A stretch of 64,000 nucleotides of DNA, taken from the NCBI GenBank assembly GCA_040285825.1, contig JAUPSS010000001.1:3410001-3474000 (forward strand), in the 5' to 3' direction. Below the pieces are notes generated by a model. It did no database searches and was not told the origin of the DNA. It was given only the letters and a program-made list of their open reading frames with translations. The number at the start of each line of letters is the position of its first letter. Position 1 is the stretch's first letter. Origin of the DNA: Eukaryota sp. TZLM1-RC. Lineage: Eukaryota; Metamonada: BaSk clade. Below are positions 21,341 to 31,122 of the stretch, one piece after another. The position numbers were made by a program, and so were the translations under genes.

Positions 21341-22108
21341 AGTCCTTAATCTGAATTCAAGGGGATAGGTTTCACTCACAGCAGCATGGACGTCTTCAGA
21401 CTTATCATCGTATCACACTACATAAATATGAAATTGGCCAAAATCAAGCTCTGCAAAAAAGTCATGTGGACTAACATTGCAAGTATCGTTAATGCAGTTT
21501 CAATTTGAGTTTATGGAGTTCAATTTTTGGAAGTGAGAACATCTTGTATGGAAAGAAAATGAGTAGAAAAAGTGTGAAGAGTTTGAAGTAGAGAGATAAG
21601 GTTATGATAAGTTTTTAGATGTCTAGTTTTAAGACAAGAAGGACAGCTGAAGGGGTGACGCCAGCAGAAGTTGTTGGAGCAGCTTGGGATGGACGATCTC
21701 CAATAGACTCGAGTTTAGACTCAAGAATAGCCAGTAGTGCCTCTGTAGACTGTTTTTTGATAGTCTATTTTATTGGATCCAATATTTTATAGTCAATGTG
21801 TGAGCGCACTGAATGAAACCTATAACCCCTTTAAAAGAAAAGCCAACAGTTCCACAAAGATTTATGGCGGTCTCAGATATAGTTGAACGAGGAGCAAAAG
21901 GTTTTTCGTCACAGAGGAAAAAAATGGGAAGGAAGAAACAAGTGTTGTGACTTCCCTTGGTTACATGTTTGAACTGAATAAAGGAATTAAAATGTGAAAC
22001 TTTACGAATTTTTTGAATCTACAAACACCCTTGAATAAACGAACAACTGCTTTGACTAACAACAATTTCATCAAATTTCACATCTGTTAACTATTTTTAG
22101 GAAACAAA
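21341..22108. other. Region upstream of the Fanzor gene, possible 5' exon
   Basis: No clear gene. A short frame from ATG 21864 gives 28 basic residues (E-R-G-A-K-G-F-S-S-Q-R-K-K-M), and a good 3' splice site (TTAAC then TTTTTAG) ends near 22101. This could be a 5' exon of the downstream Fanzor gene, but the link is unproven. Confidence 0.3.
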
Positions 22109-24088
22109 ATGCTTAAAGCAGGTCCACTATCCATTATAAAAGTGTCTATATATCAGTTTGTGCATGTTTTATTGTTTTGTGGATGTAAGGAGTTGAAAAT
22201 AACCCAAATCTCAAAAGTAACTGAAACTGAGATATCAATCATTACTGATTGTCTGCACCTTCCGTTTTCAGTAAGGTCTATGCAGTCCACGACACGTGCC
22301 TGCTGCCTTCAAAAGGTTCTTTGAGCGGCCAGTGTGTGATTATATTGATGGACAGCTGACCAAGGTGACCACCATGGCTCACCTCGGCAGTTTGCTATCC
22401 AGAGTTTTTGCTATGCGCTTCCCTGAAAACAGTCATTTCCTGACCCAGCATCAATTCTCGATCCAGTGTCTTGACTTTGTGGCGGCCTCTGAGCCAGATG
22501 TCAGACATCCATTTAACAGACCTGGCAAAGGCCATGTGTATGAGAAGCTCCAGCGAATCTCTACATCATGGCCGTTTGCTGTCTTGTTGTTGTCAAAAAC
22601 ATGTCGTGTTCATGCACAACTCACCAGTGGGCCTCTACAACAACTAGTGGATGCAAAGTGCCGCCAGCTGCAAGGCAACTACCAGCAGCTTCTTGCTGAT
22701 GTACCTTTGTCGTGGAAGCTTAACTTCTTTCGCTCGAATGCAGTAGGTCATAACTGCCCTGCACCAGCCACTTATGCTGGCTTTGTTCTTCACAGCAGCA
22801 CGAACTTTCGTGAACCCCTTCCTTCTTGGTTCAACACACACCATACCATGGCTCTCACTCTGTTTAATTTCTTTTTTGGTGATCCTTAAAGGTACAACAT
22901 TCTTCTTTCTTCCCGAAGAGTGACTCCTAATCAAGAGAACAGTACCTACATCTTTCGTTGCGGCTTAACAATCCAAAACCACCTGGAGCAAGCCTTTGCA
23001 CATACTTTTAGACGACATAGACTCACCCCATCGTGTGTTTGAAGCCTGCTTTTGTCCCCTTTTACACATGGGTTCTCAACTACTTTATCTCCAAAAACAC
23101 ATCACAAACAATTTTGAAAAACCCTTATTTATTGTTTAGAACAAAAGCTAATGAATACACCATATCTTCTAATGGTGATAGTGTCCGTATAACTTTCAAA
23201 CCCCATCCAAAAGCAGCACGAGTGAGATTGTCCGGAGAAGCCTTGGCTGATAAGAGATCCAGAACCACTCGGAATAGAAAACATACCTTGCAAGCCAAGA
23301 TTGAACGGCCAAGACCTCGCCAGAAACCAAAAGCTACTGAGTGGCAGGCACCTGATGACGAAACGGAAATGGTGTTCTGGGTCATCGACCCCAACCACTC
23401 AAATCTATGTGGTTCCAGCATTGCAACACGTTCAGGGCCGACCGTATACAATATCTTCTTGGCACCAAAGCAACAAAAAATCAATCACTCCGCTTCACTG
23501 ACCCACTCATCAATAGATGTTTATGACGTGCAGAAATCGAACCATTATCTGCTTGAAATATCAACTATCGGTGACTATAAGGATTATGAAGGTAATAACG
23601 TAGGACGATCATTGCTAAAACAGCAATTATATCTGAGTGCTCGAAAAGCATTGATGAGAAACACATTTGACTTCTTTATAAGAAAACAAAAAATATTCAG
23701 CTCAATTATCAACAAAGTGAAAAAATTTGCCAACGGTCGAGAAGTAAAGGTGTGGTTTGGCAATGGAGGTGGTGGTACATCACGTCAAAAAGTGAAAACA
23801 GCACGCAAGGCGTTTCTCAAGTTGTTACAATGTTCATTTGCTAAGGTGAAGATCGCAGATGAATATATGACATCTGCAAAGGTGAACTGCTGCAAGATGC
23901 TACACCAAAAGATCTATCGAAAAGTTGACGGTGAAGTTAAAGTTCACAACGCCTATTTCAGTTGTCCGGAATGTAATCAAGTTTGGTCTAGAGACATTTC
24001 TGCATCCCTAAATCAGCTAGAAATTGCAATTAGTGAGCACTACTATAGAACAAGACCAGAAGCGTTGCAGAGACCACAAAGAAACTAG
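22109..24088 (+). CDS. Fanzor-type RNA-guided nuclease (TnpB relative), subfamily 2, frame-disrupted upstream
   Basis: Frames 22272-22889 (about 200 codons) and 23033-24088 (351 codons) are joined by a third frame at 22888-23038, so two frameshifts or unrecognised introns lie between. Residue numbers are for the last frame. RuvC-I is V-I-D-P-N with D119; a G-N-G-G-G-G loop follows V-W-F at 238-248; DEYMTS places E277 where Fanzors keep their relocated glutamate; S-R-D-I-S-A-S-L-N gives D321 (RuvC-III). The zinc ribbon is CPEC (311-314) with only an adjacent C286-C287 for the first half. The family cuts DNA guided by an RNA from its own 3' end and is carried on transposons. Whether this copy is active is unknown. 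It ends TAG, 184 bp before MINDY4. Confidence 0.8.
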
Positions 24089-24240
24089 CTTCAAAGCTAC
24101 GTATTGTTCTAGAGGAGAAATGGGCTCACTGAGATTGGTGGACAATTATTCAAGGATTCTAGAACGTCTGTGGTCGATCTCACCAAGAATGTAAGTTCTT
24201 GGATTAAGTTTGAATGATGCTTGACGAAAATATGCATTTC
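24089..24240 (+). ncRNA. Candidate Fanzor guide-RNA scaffold / element right end
   Basis: After the Fanzor stop, about 150 bp match the flank of the second copy (35050-35190, -) at roughly nine bases in ten by hand alignment, although neither is coding. Foldable parts kept in both: TGAGAT/ATCTCA, and CCAAGAA-N6-TTCTTGG at 24183-24202. The GTTCTAG/CTAGAAC pair is exact in this copy and has one mismatch in the other. Similarity stops at about 24240, taken as the element end. Fanzor guide RNAs are made from this position in characterised elements; expression here is inference. Confidence 0.55.
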
Positions 24241-24272
24241 TGTTGAAAACCAACAGAAAGAAATTAATTTGA

Positions 24273-25724
24273 ATGCCTGCCACAAACGAGCTCACCTTTG
24301 CTCTCATCAGAGAGTTTTTGTCTCGTAACAGTTACACCGAAACCTTGTCCACTTTTCAAGATGAAGCAGCTACTTCTTCCAAAATAACACGGTCTCAACT
24401 CATCAAAAATCTTGGTCTTACTAAGTTATACGTAAAGAATAAACAGAAACCTCAACCTCTCCCCTCTCTCCTTCAGTGTCTTGTGGAAAATCTTGCCGAG
24501 AAGCATTCTGAGGTTACACCTGACTCCACCTCTCATCCAGTTGAAGTTTTAGGTGATGAGAGGATACGTCGTTTAAGCAAACCCCGACCTCCGTCAGCCG
24601 GTTTTCGTAATCAAAGTTCCAGGCAGAAGAAGAAAGTTAAAGCCAAATGCGAAGACGTTGTTGTTGAAGACCTTAGTTCTGTTCTAACTGTAACTCCATC
24701 AAATATCCAATCAAATATCCAATCAACACAACCCATCAACAATCATTTTGATACCCCTTTCGCATTGTCACTTTCTCTTACTGAAATTGATGGACTTACC
24801 AATGCTATCTTTGGCTCTCGTCCTGCATTTCTTTCTGAGTCTTGGTTCCAGGGTATTAAAAGGGTAAAAGATTTTGATCCAAATTTTAGTACAAATTACA
24901 GCAATCTTTCTGATTATTTATTGTATCAGGATGAAGGTGGTCCATGTGGAGTAATTTCTATTTTTCAAGGTTTCATTATTAATTTGATTAATACCAAAGA
25001 TTGTTCTTTGAATGTTTTTCCCACAGTATTTGCTGGTATTATTTACAATTGTGCTGTTAAAAAAGATGAATTAATTTTAATTTCAGTCAAATCAGAGCCC
25101 GATCCCCAACTTCGCAGGGTACTTCAAGGTTCTAAGAAACTGGTTTTCTCTTCAATTAGTGAGATGACTCAACATTTACAATCGCATTGGGAAACATTTG
25201 CCACCTACGCAGGGTATCTTTCCCTTCTCCTCTCTTGCGTTATCTCTCATGGATGCGAGGCAGTGATTGAAGAAGGGGGGCCAGGGAGAACTTCGTTGAT
25301 TACCAAATATGGATACTGTGCTCAAGAGATGATAAACCTCATGCTCACTGGAGTTGCATCAGGGCAGGTCTTTGACAACGTCAGAGATGTAGGTGGTGAG
25401 GAAATGAGAGGTGTGGAAACATGTCCCATTCTGGGGTTCCTTACTGTTTTCGAATACCACAACTATGTGGAAGTTGGTTCTTTTTACAAAAACCCTCAAA
25501 GTCCTATCTGGGTAATAATGGCAGAGAATCACTACTCGGTCTTTTGGAAGCATGGTGGAGATTATCTCTATTGGGACCCTCTTGGTCGTTTGAGCAATGT
25601 TGTCACTTGTCATGTTGACAAGTTAGTTGATCCCTTCTTTGACCCTCATGATGTTCCCCCCATTGAGTTAGCATTGAGGACGTTGTTTAAAGAACATTCG
25701 TTCACTTGGGATGGCTTGATGTAG
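24273..25724 (+). CDS. MINDY4: MINDY-family deubiquitinase, MINDY4-like
   Basis: A single-exon frame of 483 codons ends in TAG. Residues 5-35 form a LisH motif (FALIREFLSRNSYTETLSTF). A basic, low-complexity linker runs to about 160. The catalytic domain begins near 170, with QDEGGPCGV holding the nucleophile Cys225 and E-N-H-Y-S-V-F-W holding His420. The last part, YLYWDPLGRLS and the final helix ending W-D-G-L-M, is present. MINDY3/4 enzymes trim Lys48-linked ubiquitin chains in the cytosol; LisH favours MINDY4. The start lies 33 bp after the inferred end of the Fanzor element, so its promoter may lie inside or before that element. The last 77 bases of the coding region, with 9 bp beyond, also occur at 46056-46141. 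Confidence 0.88.
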   Translation: MPATNELTFALIREFLSRNSYTETLSTFQDEAATSSKITRSQLIKNLGLTKLYVKNKQKPQPLPSLLQCLVENLAEKHSEVTPDSTSHPVEVLGDERIRRLSKPRPPSAGFRNQSSRQKKKVKAKCEDVVVEDLSSVLTVTPSNIQSNIQSTQPINNHFDTPFALSLSLTEIDGLTNAIFGSRPAFLSESWFQGIKRVKDFDPNFSTNYSNLSDYLLYQDEGGPCGVISIFQGFIINLINTKDCSLNVFPTVFAGIIYNCAVKKDELILISVKSEPDPQLRRVLQGSKKLVFSSISEMTQHLQSHWETFATYAGYLSLLLSCVISHGCEAVIEEGGPGRTSLITKYGYCAQEMINLMLTGVASGQVFDNVRDVGGEEMRGVETCPILGFLTVFEYHNYVEVGSFYKNPQSPIWVIMAENHYSVFWKHGGDYLYWDPLGRLSNVVTCHVDKLVDPFFDPHDVPPIELALRTLFKEHSFTWDGLM

Positions 25725-26034
25725 GGGTCAATAGAGTAAATTGTCTTTAAAGTGCACTCAAAATTGAGTTTTTTAACTAGATTCTGTTGTAATTCATTTT
25801 GAATCTATTTTGTTATTTTTAGTTTATCTTGAGTATTCTAATATTATTGAATACTTTTTCAGCAGTGTCGTGAATCTTAATTTTTACAAAACAATAACAA
25901 ATTCCATAATTAATAGATTTTTGATCATAAAAACTTTGTAAAACCAAGTATTAAACAACCAAGTAGTATTTCCAAAATGGTAACCATGTTTTTCTTGTTT
26001 GGTTATTTACAATTCAAAATTTTTACTAATCCTC
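25725..26034. other. MINDY4 3' flank
   Basis: AT-rich; nothing recognised. It is the last single-copy-looking stretch before the LINE nest. Confidence 0.45.
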
Positions 26035-26345
26035 AAGAGTGTCTAGTATTCAATATCCTCCAAACAAGCATCACCATTACTAAACCTACCAATATCATTT
26101 CGCTCATTTTCTACACCAATAGCTAAAAGAGCTACATAAATATGAGGAATTTGAGTAATTAAACACGAAGATGAACTGTTTTGAGCATCTAACAAAAAAT
26201 TTCCGATAGCGGGATTATCTTTTTTAACCGAGCCAAGACGAACATTAAAATCCAAGCCTTCAAAAATTATTGTTAATTTTTGTTGAAATTTTTTAACACA
26301 ATACCTCAAATAATTATTAATGACGTCAACGTCCCCTTTGTCAAT
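26035..26345 (-). mobile_element. Family H LINE fragment with internal deletion
   Basis: Minus frame 26043-26411 reads KKFQQKLTIIFEGLDFNVRLG, CLITQIPHIYVA, then jumps to LLAIGVENE and ends D-A-C-L-E-D-I-E-Y. The finger and endonuclease between Q-I-P and L-L-A-I are missing. Confidence 0.65.
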
Positions 26346-26690
26346 TCCGATTAGTCTGGTTTTCGCTTTTTGGGTTGTTATCTCGAAAATATTGATGATG
26401 TCAAAAGCCAACTTTCGAATTTGTTGACTCGATTTGGAAATAAATTAGAATCAGTTCAAAATTTAAGTATTGAAAAACATTTGACATTCATTTTTCAAAA
26501 AGTTTGTTATTCTGGAAAGTTTACTCATATTTTGACATCAACACCACTTATCAATTTCTTTCGAATTTTGTCGAATTTTTAATGAACAAAGAACCAATTT
26601 TTTCAGCAAAATTATTAGAAATTGATGCATCTCAATTACGAAGTCACATTTTTGTGGTACAGATTTTGGTGCTGTTGAACATTTTTTAAT
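26346..26690 (+). mobile_element. Family H LINE fragment, opposite orientation
   Basis: The plus strand matches the H region after the RT palm: GCYLENIDDVKSQLSNLLTRFG, SIEKHLTF, YSGKFTHIL, FEFCRIFNEQRTNF after frame corrections. It is head-to-head with the minus-strand H fragment at 26035-26345. Confidence 0.65.
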
Positions 26691-26794
26691 TTATAACTTT
26701 CAAAAAACTAAACACAAAAATTAAAATCCTAAATCTTTATATTTTAGATTGTAGTTTTAAAAATAAATAAAATTACTAAAAAATTATAGGTTTT
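26691..26794. other. Spacer between H fragments
   Basis: AT-rich 100 bp resembling a LINE tail (short A/T runs) but not assignable. Confidence 0.3.
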
Positions 26795-27285
26795 TAATGA
26801 AATTGCTTATATGGATGAAATTTCAATAATTGGTCCAATTGATTCATTGAGAACAATTGCTAGAATTGTTCAACAGCGCTATTATGAGATTGGTCTTTCT
26901 CTAAATATTTTCAAATGTTTATTGATTGGTAGGGAGCCTGCTGAATTTGTTTTGATGATCAAATTGTATCTTTTATCAACTATTTTGATTCAGGATTTTT
27001 GTTTTTAGGTTGTTTTTTAGGCAATTTTTGATGAAATTTGAAATCAACTTTCTTCTCTTATGGAAAATTTTGAAGAGGAACTGACTGTTCCTTCAGATTT
27101 AGATATTGGAAAAACATCTTAAATTTTTCTTTCTCAGAATTTGTTATTCAGGGGAATTTACTCATATTTTGCGTTCAACCTCACCATTTATATCTCTCGA
27201 ATTTTGCAGATTTTTCAATGAATTAAGAACACAATTGTTGGCTAATTTGCTTGACATTGATTCTTCTTTTTTACGTAGTCATATT
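26795..27285 (+). mobile_element. Family H LINE, RT palm fragment
   Basis: The frame from 26811 reads YMDEISIIGPIDSLRT and IGLSLNIFKCLLIGRE, matching the H copy at 54.8 kb, but YMDD is changed to YMDE. Later codons to 27285 (GCFLGNF, FCRFFNELRTQLLANLLDID) are in other frames. Inactive. Confidence 0.7.
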
Positions 27286-27524
27286 TTTTTTTAAAAAAAA
27301 ACTGGAATATTTATTGAGATACAAATGACCACCTAGAATTCAATATCCTCCAAACAAGCGTCACTATTACTGAACCTACTCACAGCATTACGTTCATATT
27401 CTACACCAATAGCTAAAAGTGCCTTTGAAATCATTGTTGGAATAGACTTGAAAATGCAAAAAACCATACCATTAAATACCATTAAGTAGAAGGCCATAAA
27501 TGTTGGGAATTTGGGAGATTCATC
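27286..27524 (-). mobile_element. Family H LINE 3' end with internal deletion
   Basis: The minus frame ends A-V-S-R-F-S-N-S-D-A-C-L-E-D-I-E-F, preceded by ICIFKSIPTMISKALLAIGVEYE-like residues. The tail AACTGGAATATTTATTGAG reads toward 27290. Upstream (27470-27520) it jumps to the Q-I-P-N-x-Y-G-L-L-L block, so the middle is deleted. It is repeated almost exactly at 46230-46455. Confidence 0.7.
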
Positions 27525-27965
27525 ATTGTACCAGAAAAAAAACACAAAAACCACCATTACGTTCCTTACGTTCTGTTGCGCGTTCTATAAACAACTCCGT
27601 TTCTCGAAATTTGTTTTCTCCAGCTGAAACTCGAAAAAGTCAAAAGTCTATTTCTACTTGTCACTCACAAATTGACAAAATAGAAATAACAGAAAAAATA
27701 AAACCTTTACCATTAAAAGGTTCTAAAAAATGTTCGATTTGTGGTATCAGTGGTCATAATTCGAGAACGTGCCCTGAAAAACAAAAAAGAGAAATCGAAT
27801 TAAAATCTGCTCAACAAATTCTCGAATGTTCTGTTCCAGCTGATGCTGTTGAGAAATGTGCTGAAAATAATGTTTCTGACGATCAACATTTAAATGCTTC
27901 TAGTGCTCATTCTTCTTCCCCTTCTGAAAACAGTAATTTTTGTTGTCCATTTTGCAAAAAAGATG
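27525..27965 (+). mobile_element. 5' coding end of an A-like LINE (CCHC knuckle), fused to family B
   Basis: The frame 27500-27997 contains K-C-S-I-C-G-I-S-G-H-N-S-R-T-C (C-x2-C-x4-H-x4-C) and the start of a second finger, C-C-P-F-C-K-K-D-V. The same pieces occur, decayed, in the A copy at 6.8-7.3 kb. It joins family B at a run of AAAAAAATTTGAAAATTT that both families share, where the A frame hits a stop. An equal junction is at 46905. Confidence 0.7.
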
Positions 27966-30113
27966 TTGCAGATTCAAAAAAATTTGAAAATTTTTAAAAA
28001 AGATTTTTTGCCTTTGTGTGATGCCCCTGATATTACGCCTGAAAAAGTGCAAAAAAGAAGACATACCTGTTCCAAATGTGGCAAGGTTGGTCATAACATT
28101 AGAAAATGTCCTGATGTTATTACCGAAAAAATGAGACTGAAAACCAATATTTCTATTGTTAATAGTTTGCAAACGCCATCCGAACTGATTCTTCCTCCTG
28201 TTCCCAATGTTTCTGCTGATGATGTTAATTATGATTTAAATATTGATCAAACTCATTTACTAAAAACTGTTGCTCCTGATCCTACGGATAATGTCTTGAA
28301 ACTCAATTGTCCTTTTTGCAAAAAGAATGAAAAAATGAGACTGAAAACCATTATTTCTATTGTTAATAGTGTGCAAACACCATCCGAACTGATTCCTCCT
28401 GTTCCCAATGTTTCTGCTGATGATGTTAATTATGATTTAAATATTGATCAAACTCATTTACCAAAAACTGTTGCTCCTGATCCTACGGATAATGTCTTGA
28501 AACTTAATTGTCCTTTTTGCAAAAAGTTCCTCTCTAATTCTTCTAATGGTCGCCCTCTGTTGTTTTGTTTTGACTGTCAAACAAGTGATTCTCTTCGTGC
28601 ACCTGTTCAAATTCCTGTAGAGGTGAGTCCTGACAGTTCTGTTCCTATGTCAATGGAAATGCGTTCTTTTTCTTCGCAATTGGAATTGAACAAATGGAAC
28701 ATAACAAGATTTTGGAAATTCTTTGCCAAAAAGAATAAGAAAAAAATTAATGACAAACCAAAACAGAGAAAAGCTAATTCATCTTTTCAAGCAAGAAAAT
28801 TGTTTTTGAGAGGTAGATATGGAAGCGGATTAAAAAATATTTTTTCGGGAAAACTGACTGATAACAATCTTGAAACTGTTGAAAAATTAAAATCCCTCCA
28901 TCCAACTGAAAATTTTTGCCCCAGTAAGCCTTCTGTTTGTCAATATTGGCTCGAAAATCCATTTCAGGCTCAAGAAGTATTGAATGCCGTTGCTAAATTA
29001 CCAAAAGGAAAAGCTGCTGGTCCTTCAGGCATTTCCTTTGATTTGTTGAAAACTGCCTGTAAAAATGCTCCTGAAATTTGTGAGGATCTTGCTTCCTATT
29101 TTCAAAATTTAATGTGTTTGAATTATGTTCCTCCGCATGAATTGACTGCTGCCCGTTTAGTTGCTTTAGTTAAACCTGGTAAAGGTGACAAACCTGATGG
29201 AGTTAGACCAATTGCTATTGGAGAGTCATTAACCAGATTGCTTTCTTCACTTATTTTTAACAGAATTTCTACTAAAGCAAGGGACTATTTGAAGCCTTTC
29301 CAATTTGGTACAAAAACTGTTGAAGGTGCTTCTGTTGCTTCAATGACTTCAGATGTTTTTTTCAATAGTCAACAACATCAATATAATTTCAATTTGGATT
29401 TCAAAAATGCTTTCAATTTTGTGAAACGTAATTGTATTTTTGATGTGCTTCTTCATGATTTTCCTGAACTTACTGCATATTTTTATTTATTTTATGGAAA
29501 AAAATCAGACTTAATTTTCGACTCCTTTACCCTTGAATCTTCTTCTGGTGTGAAACAAGGTGATCCTCTTGGCCCTTTGCTGTTTTGTTTGGCTATTCAT
29601 AATATTATTAAAATGACACAACAAGATTTCCCTGATTTGCGTATTGTTGCCTATATGGATGACATTTCTATTATTGGTTCTTTTGAAAGCATTTCTAGGG
29701 TTTCTGAAGACATTGCGGCGAAATACAAAGAAATTGGTTTAGCTTTGACCCCATCTAAATGTCTCTTGATTGGTAGAGAAAAACAATCTTTGATGATTGG
29801 TGGAGCTCGGATTCCTTTTATCAATTATGACCAACAAGCTTTTAAGTTTCTTGGATGTTGGCTTGGCAATTTGGATGAAATTTATTCCCAGTTAAACAAT
29901 TTATTGGAGAAGTTTGACAAGGATCTTAGTTTTATTGCTGAATGTGACATTGAGAAACACATCAAATTTTTTATTTTAAAAATTTGTTATTCTGGAAAAT
30001 TCACTCATATTTTAAGGTCAACTCCCCCGTCGGTATCTCTCAATTTTTGCAGATCTTTTAACAAACTTCGAGTCAAATTTTTTTCTTCTTTATTAGAAGT
30101 AAATGAATCTTGA
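27894..30113 (+). CDS. Family B LINE polyprotein, N-terminal and RT part (739 codons)
   Basis: The longest frame in the window. In order: CCHC knuckle C-S-K-C-G-K-V-G-H-N-I-R-K-C (about residue 58), a duplicated segment with CPFCKK, the ribbon CPFCKKFLSN...CFDCQ, a basic linker, then RT: KLPKGKAAGPSGISFDLLKT, RPIAIGESLTRLLSSLIF, FQFGTKTVEGASVAS, FNLDFKNAFN with F-V where other copies have S-V, SSGVKQGDPLGPLLFCLA and YMDDISIIG. It ends at a TGA (30112) where other copies have TTA, so the endonuclease part is cut off. The enzyme would copy element RNA by target-primed reverse transcription. Confidence 0.8.
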   Translation: MLLVLILLPLLKTVIFVVHFAKKMLQIQKNLKIFKKDFLPLCDAPDITPEKVQKRRHTCSKCGKVGHNIRKCPDVITEKMRLKTNISIVNSLQTPSELILPPVPNVSADDVNYDLNIDQTHLLKTVAPDPTDNVLKLNCPFCKKNEKMRLKTIISIVNSVQTPSELIPPVPNVSADDVNYDLNIDQTHLPKTVAPDPTDNVLKLNCPFCKKFLSNSSNGRPLLFCFDCQTSDSLRAPVQIPVEVSPDSSVPMSMEMRSFSSQLELNKWNITRFWKFFAKKNKKKINDKPKQRKANSSFQARKLFLRGRYGSGLKNIFSGKLTDNNLETVEKLKSLHPTENFCPSKPSVCQYWLENPFQAQEVLNAVAKLPKGKAAGPSGISFDLLKTACKNAPEICEDLASYFQNLMCLNYVPPHELTAARLVALVKPGKGDKPDGVRPIAIGESLTRLLSSLIFNRISTKARDYLKPFQFGTKTVEGASVASMTSDVFFNSQQHQYNFNLDFKNAFNFVKRNCIFDVLLHDFPELTAYFYLFYGKKSDLIFDSFTLESSSGVKQGDPLGPLLFCLAIHNIIKMTQQDFPDLRIVAYMDDISIIGSFESISRVSEDIAAKYKEIGLALTPSKCLLIGREKQSLMIGGARIPFINYDQQAFKFLGCWLGNLDEIYSQLNNLLEKFDKDLSFIAECDIEKHIKFFILKICYSGKFTHILRSTPPSVSLNFCRSFNKLRVKFFSSLLEVNES
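28125..28529 (+). repeat. 204-bp tandem duplication inside the family B frame
   Basis: 28125-28328 and 28329-28529 each encode KMRLKT...PPVPNVSADDVNYD...CPFCKK. The first unit has S-L-Q, the second S-V-Q and one codon fewer, the latter as in the copy at 47060-47260. The reading frame is kept. Confidence 0.85.
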
Positions 30114-31069
30114 ATTCGAAGTCATGTATTTTGTTCAGCAGATTTGGGTGGAATTGGATTCACCAAATCTTCGATTCTGTGTAAAGCAGCATTTTTGGGA
30201 GGTGGTAAAAATTTTGTTTTTGAATTTTTCCAAAGGTTCCCTTTTGATGTTCATCTGATCAATGGTGAATCAAATTTTTACTTGAATCAACTGCAATTTG
30301 AATTAGAAAATTTGCCTAGTGATATCTGGATTCAGTGTTTTCCTCAAAAATGTTCAAGAAATTCCCACTCGATCACTTCCAAATTTACGTTTTTGCTTGA
30401 AAAAGCTTCAGCACCATCTGGTTAAATTATATGAAGGCTTGAATTATGAAGTAAGACTTGGCTTGGCCAAAACTAAAGATCCCGCTTTCGGTAATTTTTT
30501 AAAGGATATTCGTGATAGTTCAGCTGCTGCTTTAGTAACTCAAGTTCCCTCTGTTTATGGACTTTTGTTAAAAGACAATGAATGGCTTCTAAACATGCGT
30601 TTTCGTTGTTTTCTGTGGCCAAACAATTTGCCCAATCATTTAACTTGTAAATGTGGTAAACCTCTTTTGTTTACTCATCTTTTGAACTGTAAACATTTCA
30701 TTACGTTTAGAAGCAAAGTGCATAATAACGTCAGGGACCAAATTTATGTAATGTGCAAATCATATCGTGTAGATTCCTTTTTAGAACCGCTGTTATCAAA
30801 ATTAATTCTTGATGATCCCAATATTGATAGTACGCGTTACAACAGAGCTTCTATGGGTCTGACTAGAGGTGATCTAGTTGTTCCTGGTTTAAATGGTAGT
30901 TTTACTATTTTGGACGCCATGTCTATTGACCCTTGTAATTCCTCTAACGAACATTTCATTAACTCGGATGTAATTAATCCTCTTCTTGCAGGCGAAAAAT
31001 ATAAAATTGCTAAATATGCGAAACCCATTTCCTCGGTTAATGAAAATTCTCATGCCCAATATAATTTAT

Positions 31070-31122
31070 ATTTAATTTAATTTTAATTTATTTTCAAAAC
31101 CACAGTCTAAAAGTCAATATCT
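31070..31122 (-). mobile_element. 53-bp family G insertion (tail only) with 12-bp target duplication
   Basis: The inserted bases are the last 53 of family G in minus orientation. AATATAATTTAT flanks both sides (31058-31069, 31123-31134). Uninterrupted B copies at 39.3 and 43.7 kb have this 12-mer once. Confidence 0.88.

Noticed and set aside
22271-22324. ORF starting GTG at 22296 as the true Fanzor start
   Set aside because: The frame is open further upstream to 22275 and a 3' splice-like TTTTCAG ends at 22271; an exon boundary is more likely than a GTG start.
23125-23484. Antisense 119-codon frame inside the Fanzor gene
   Set aside because: The plus strand carries the RuvC-I Asp and continues the homology; the minus frame is a shadow.
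27894-27997. Programmed frameshift between overlapping LINE frames
   Set aside because: The overlap is created by the A-B junction. Family B with its own 5' end (42358) reads through this site in one frame, so no frameshift is needed.
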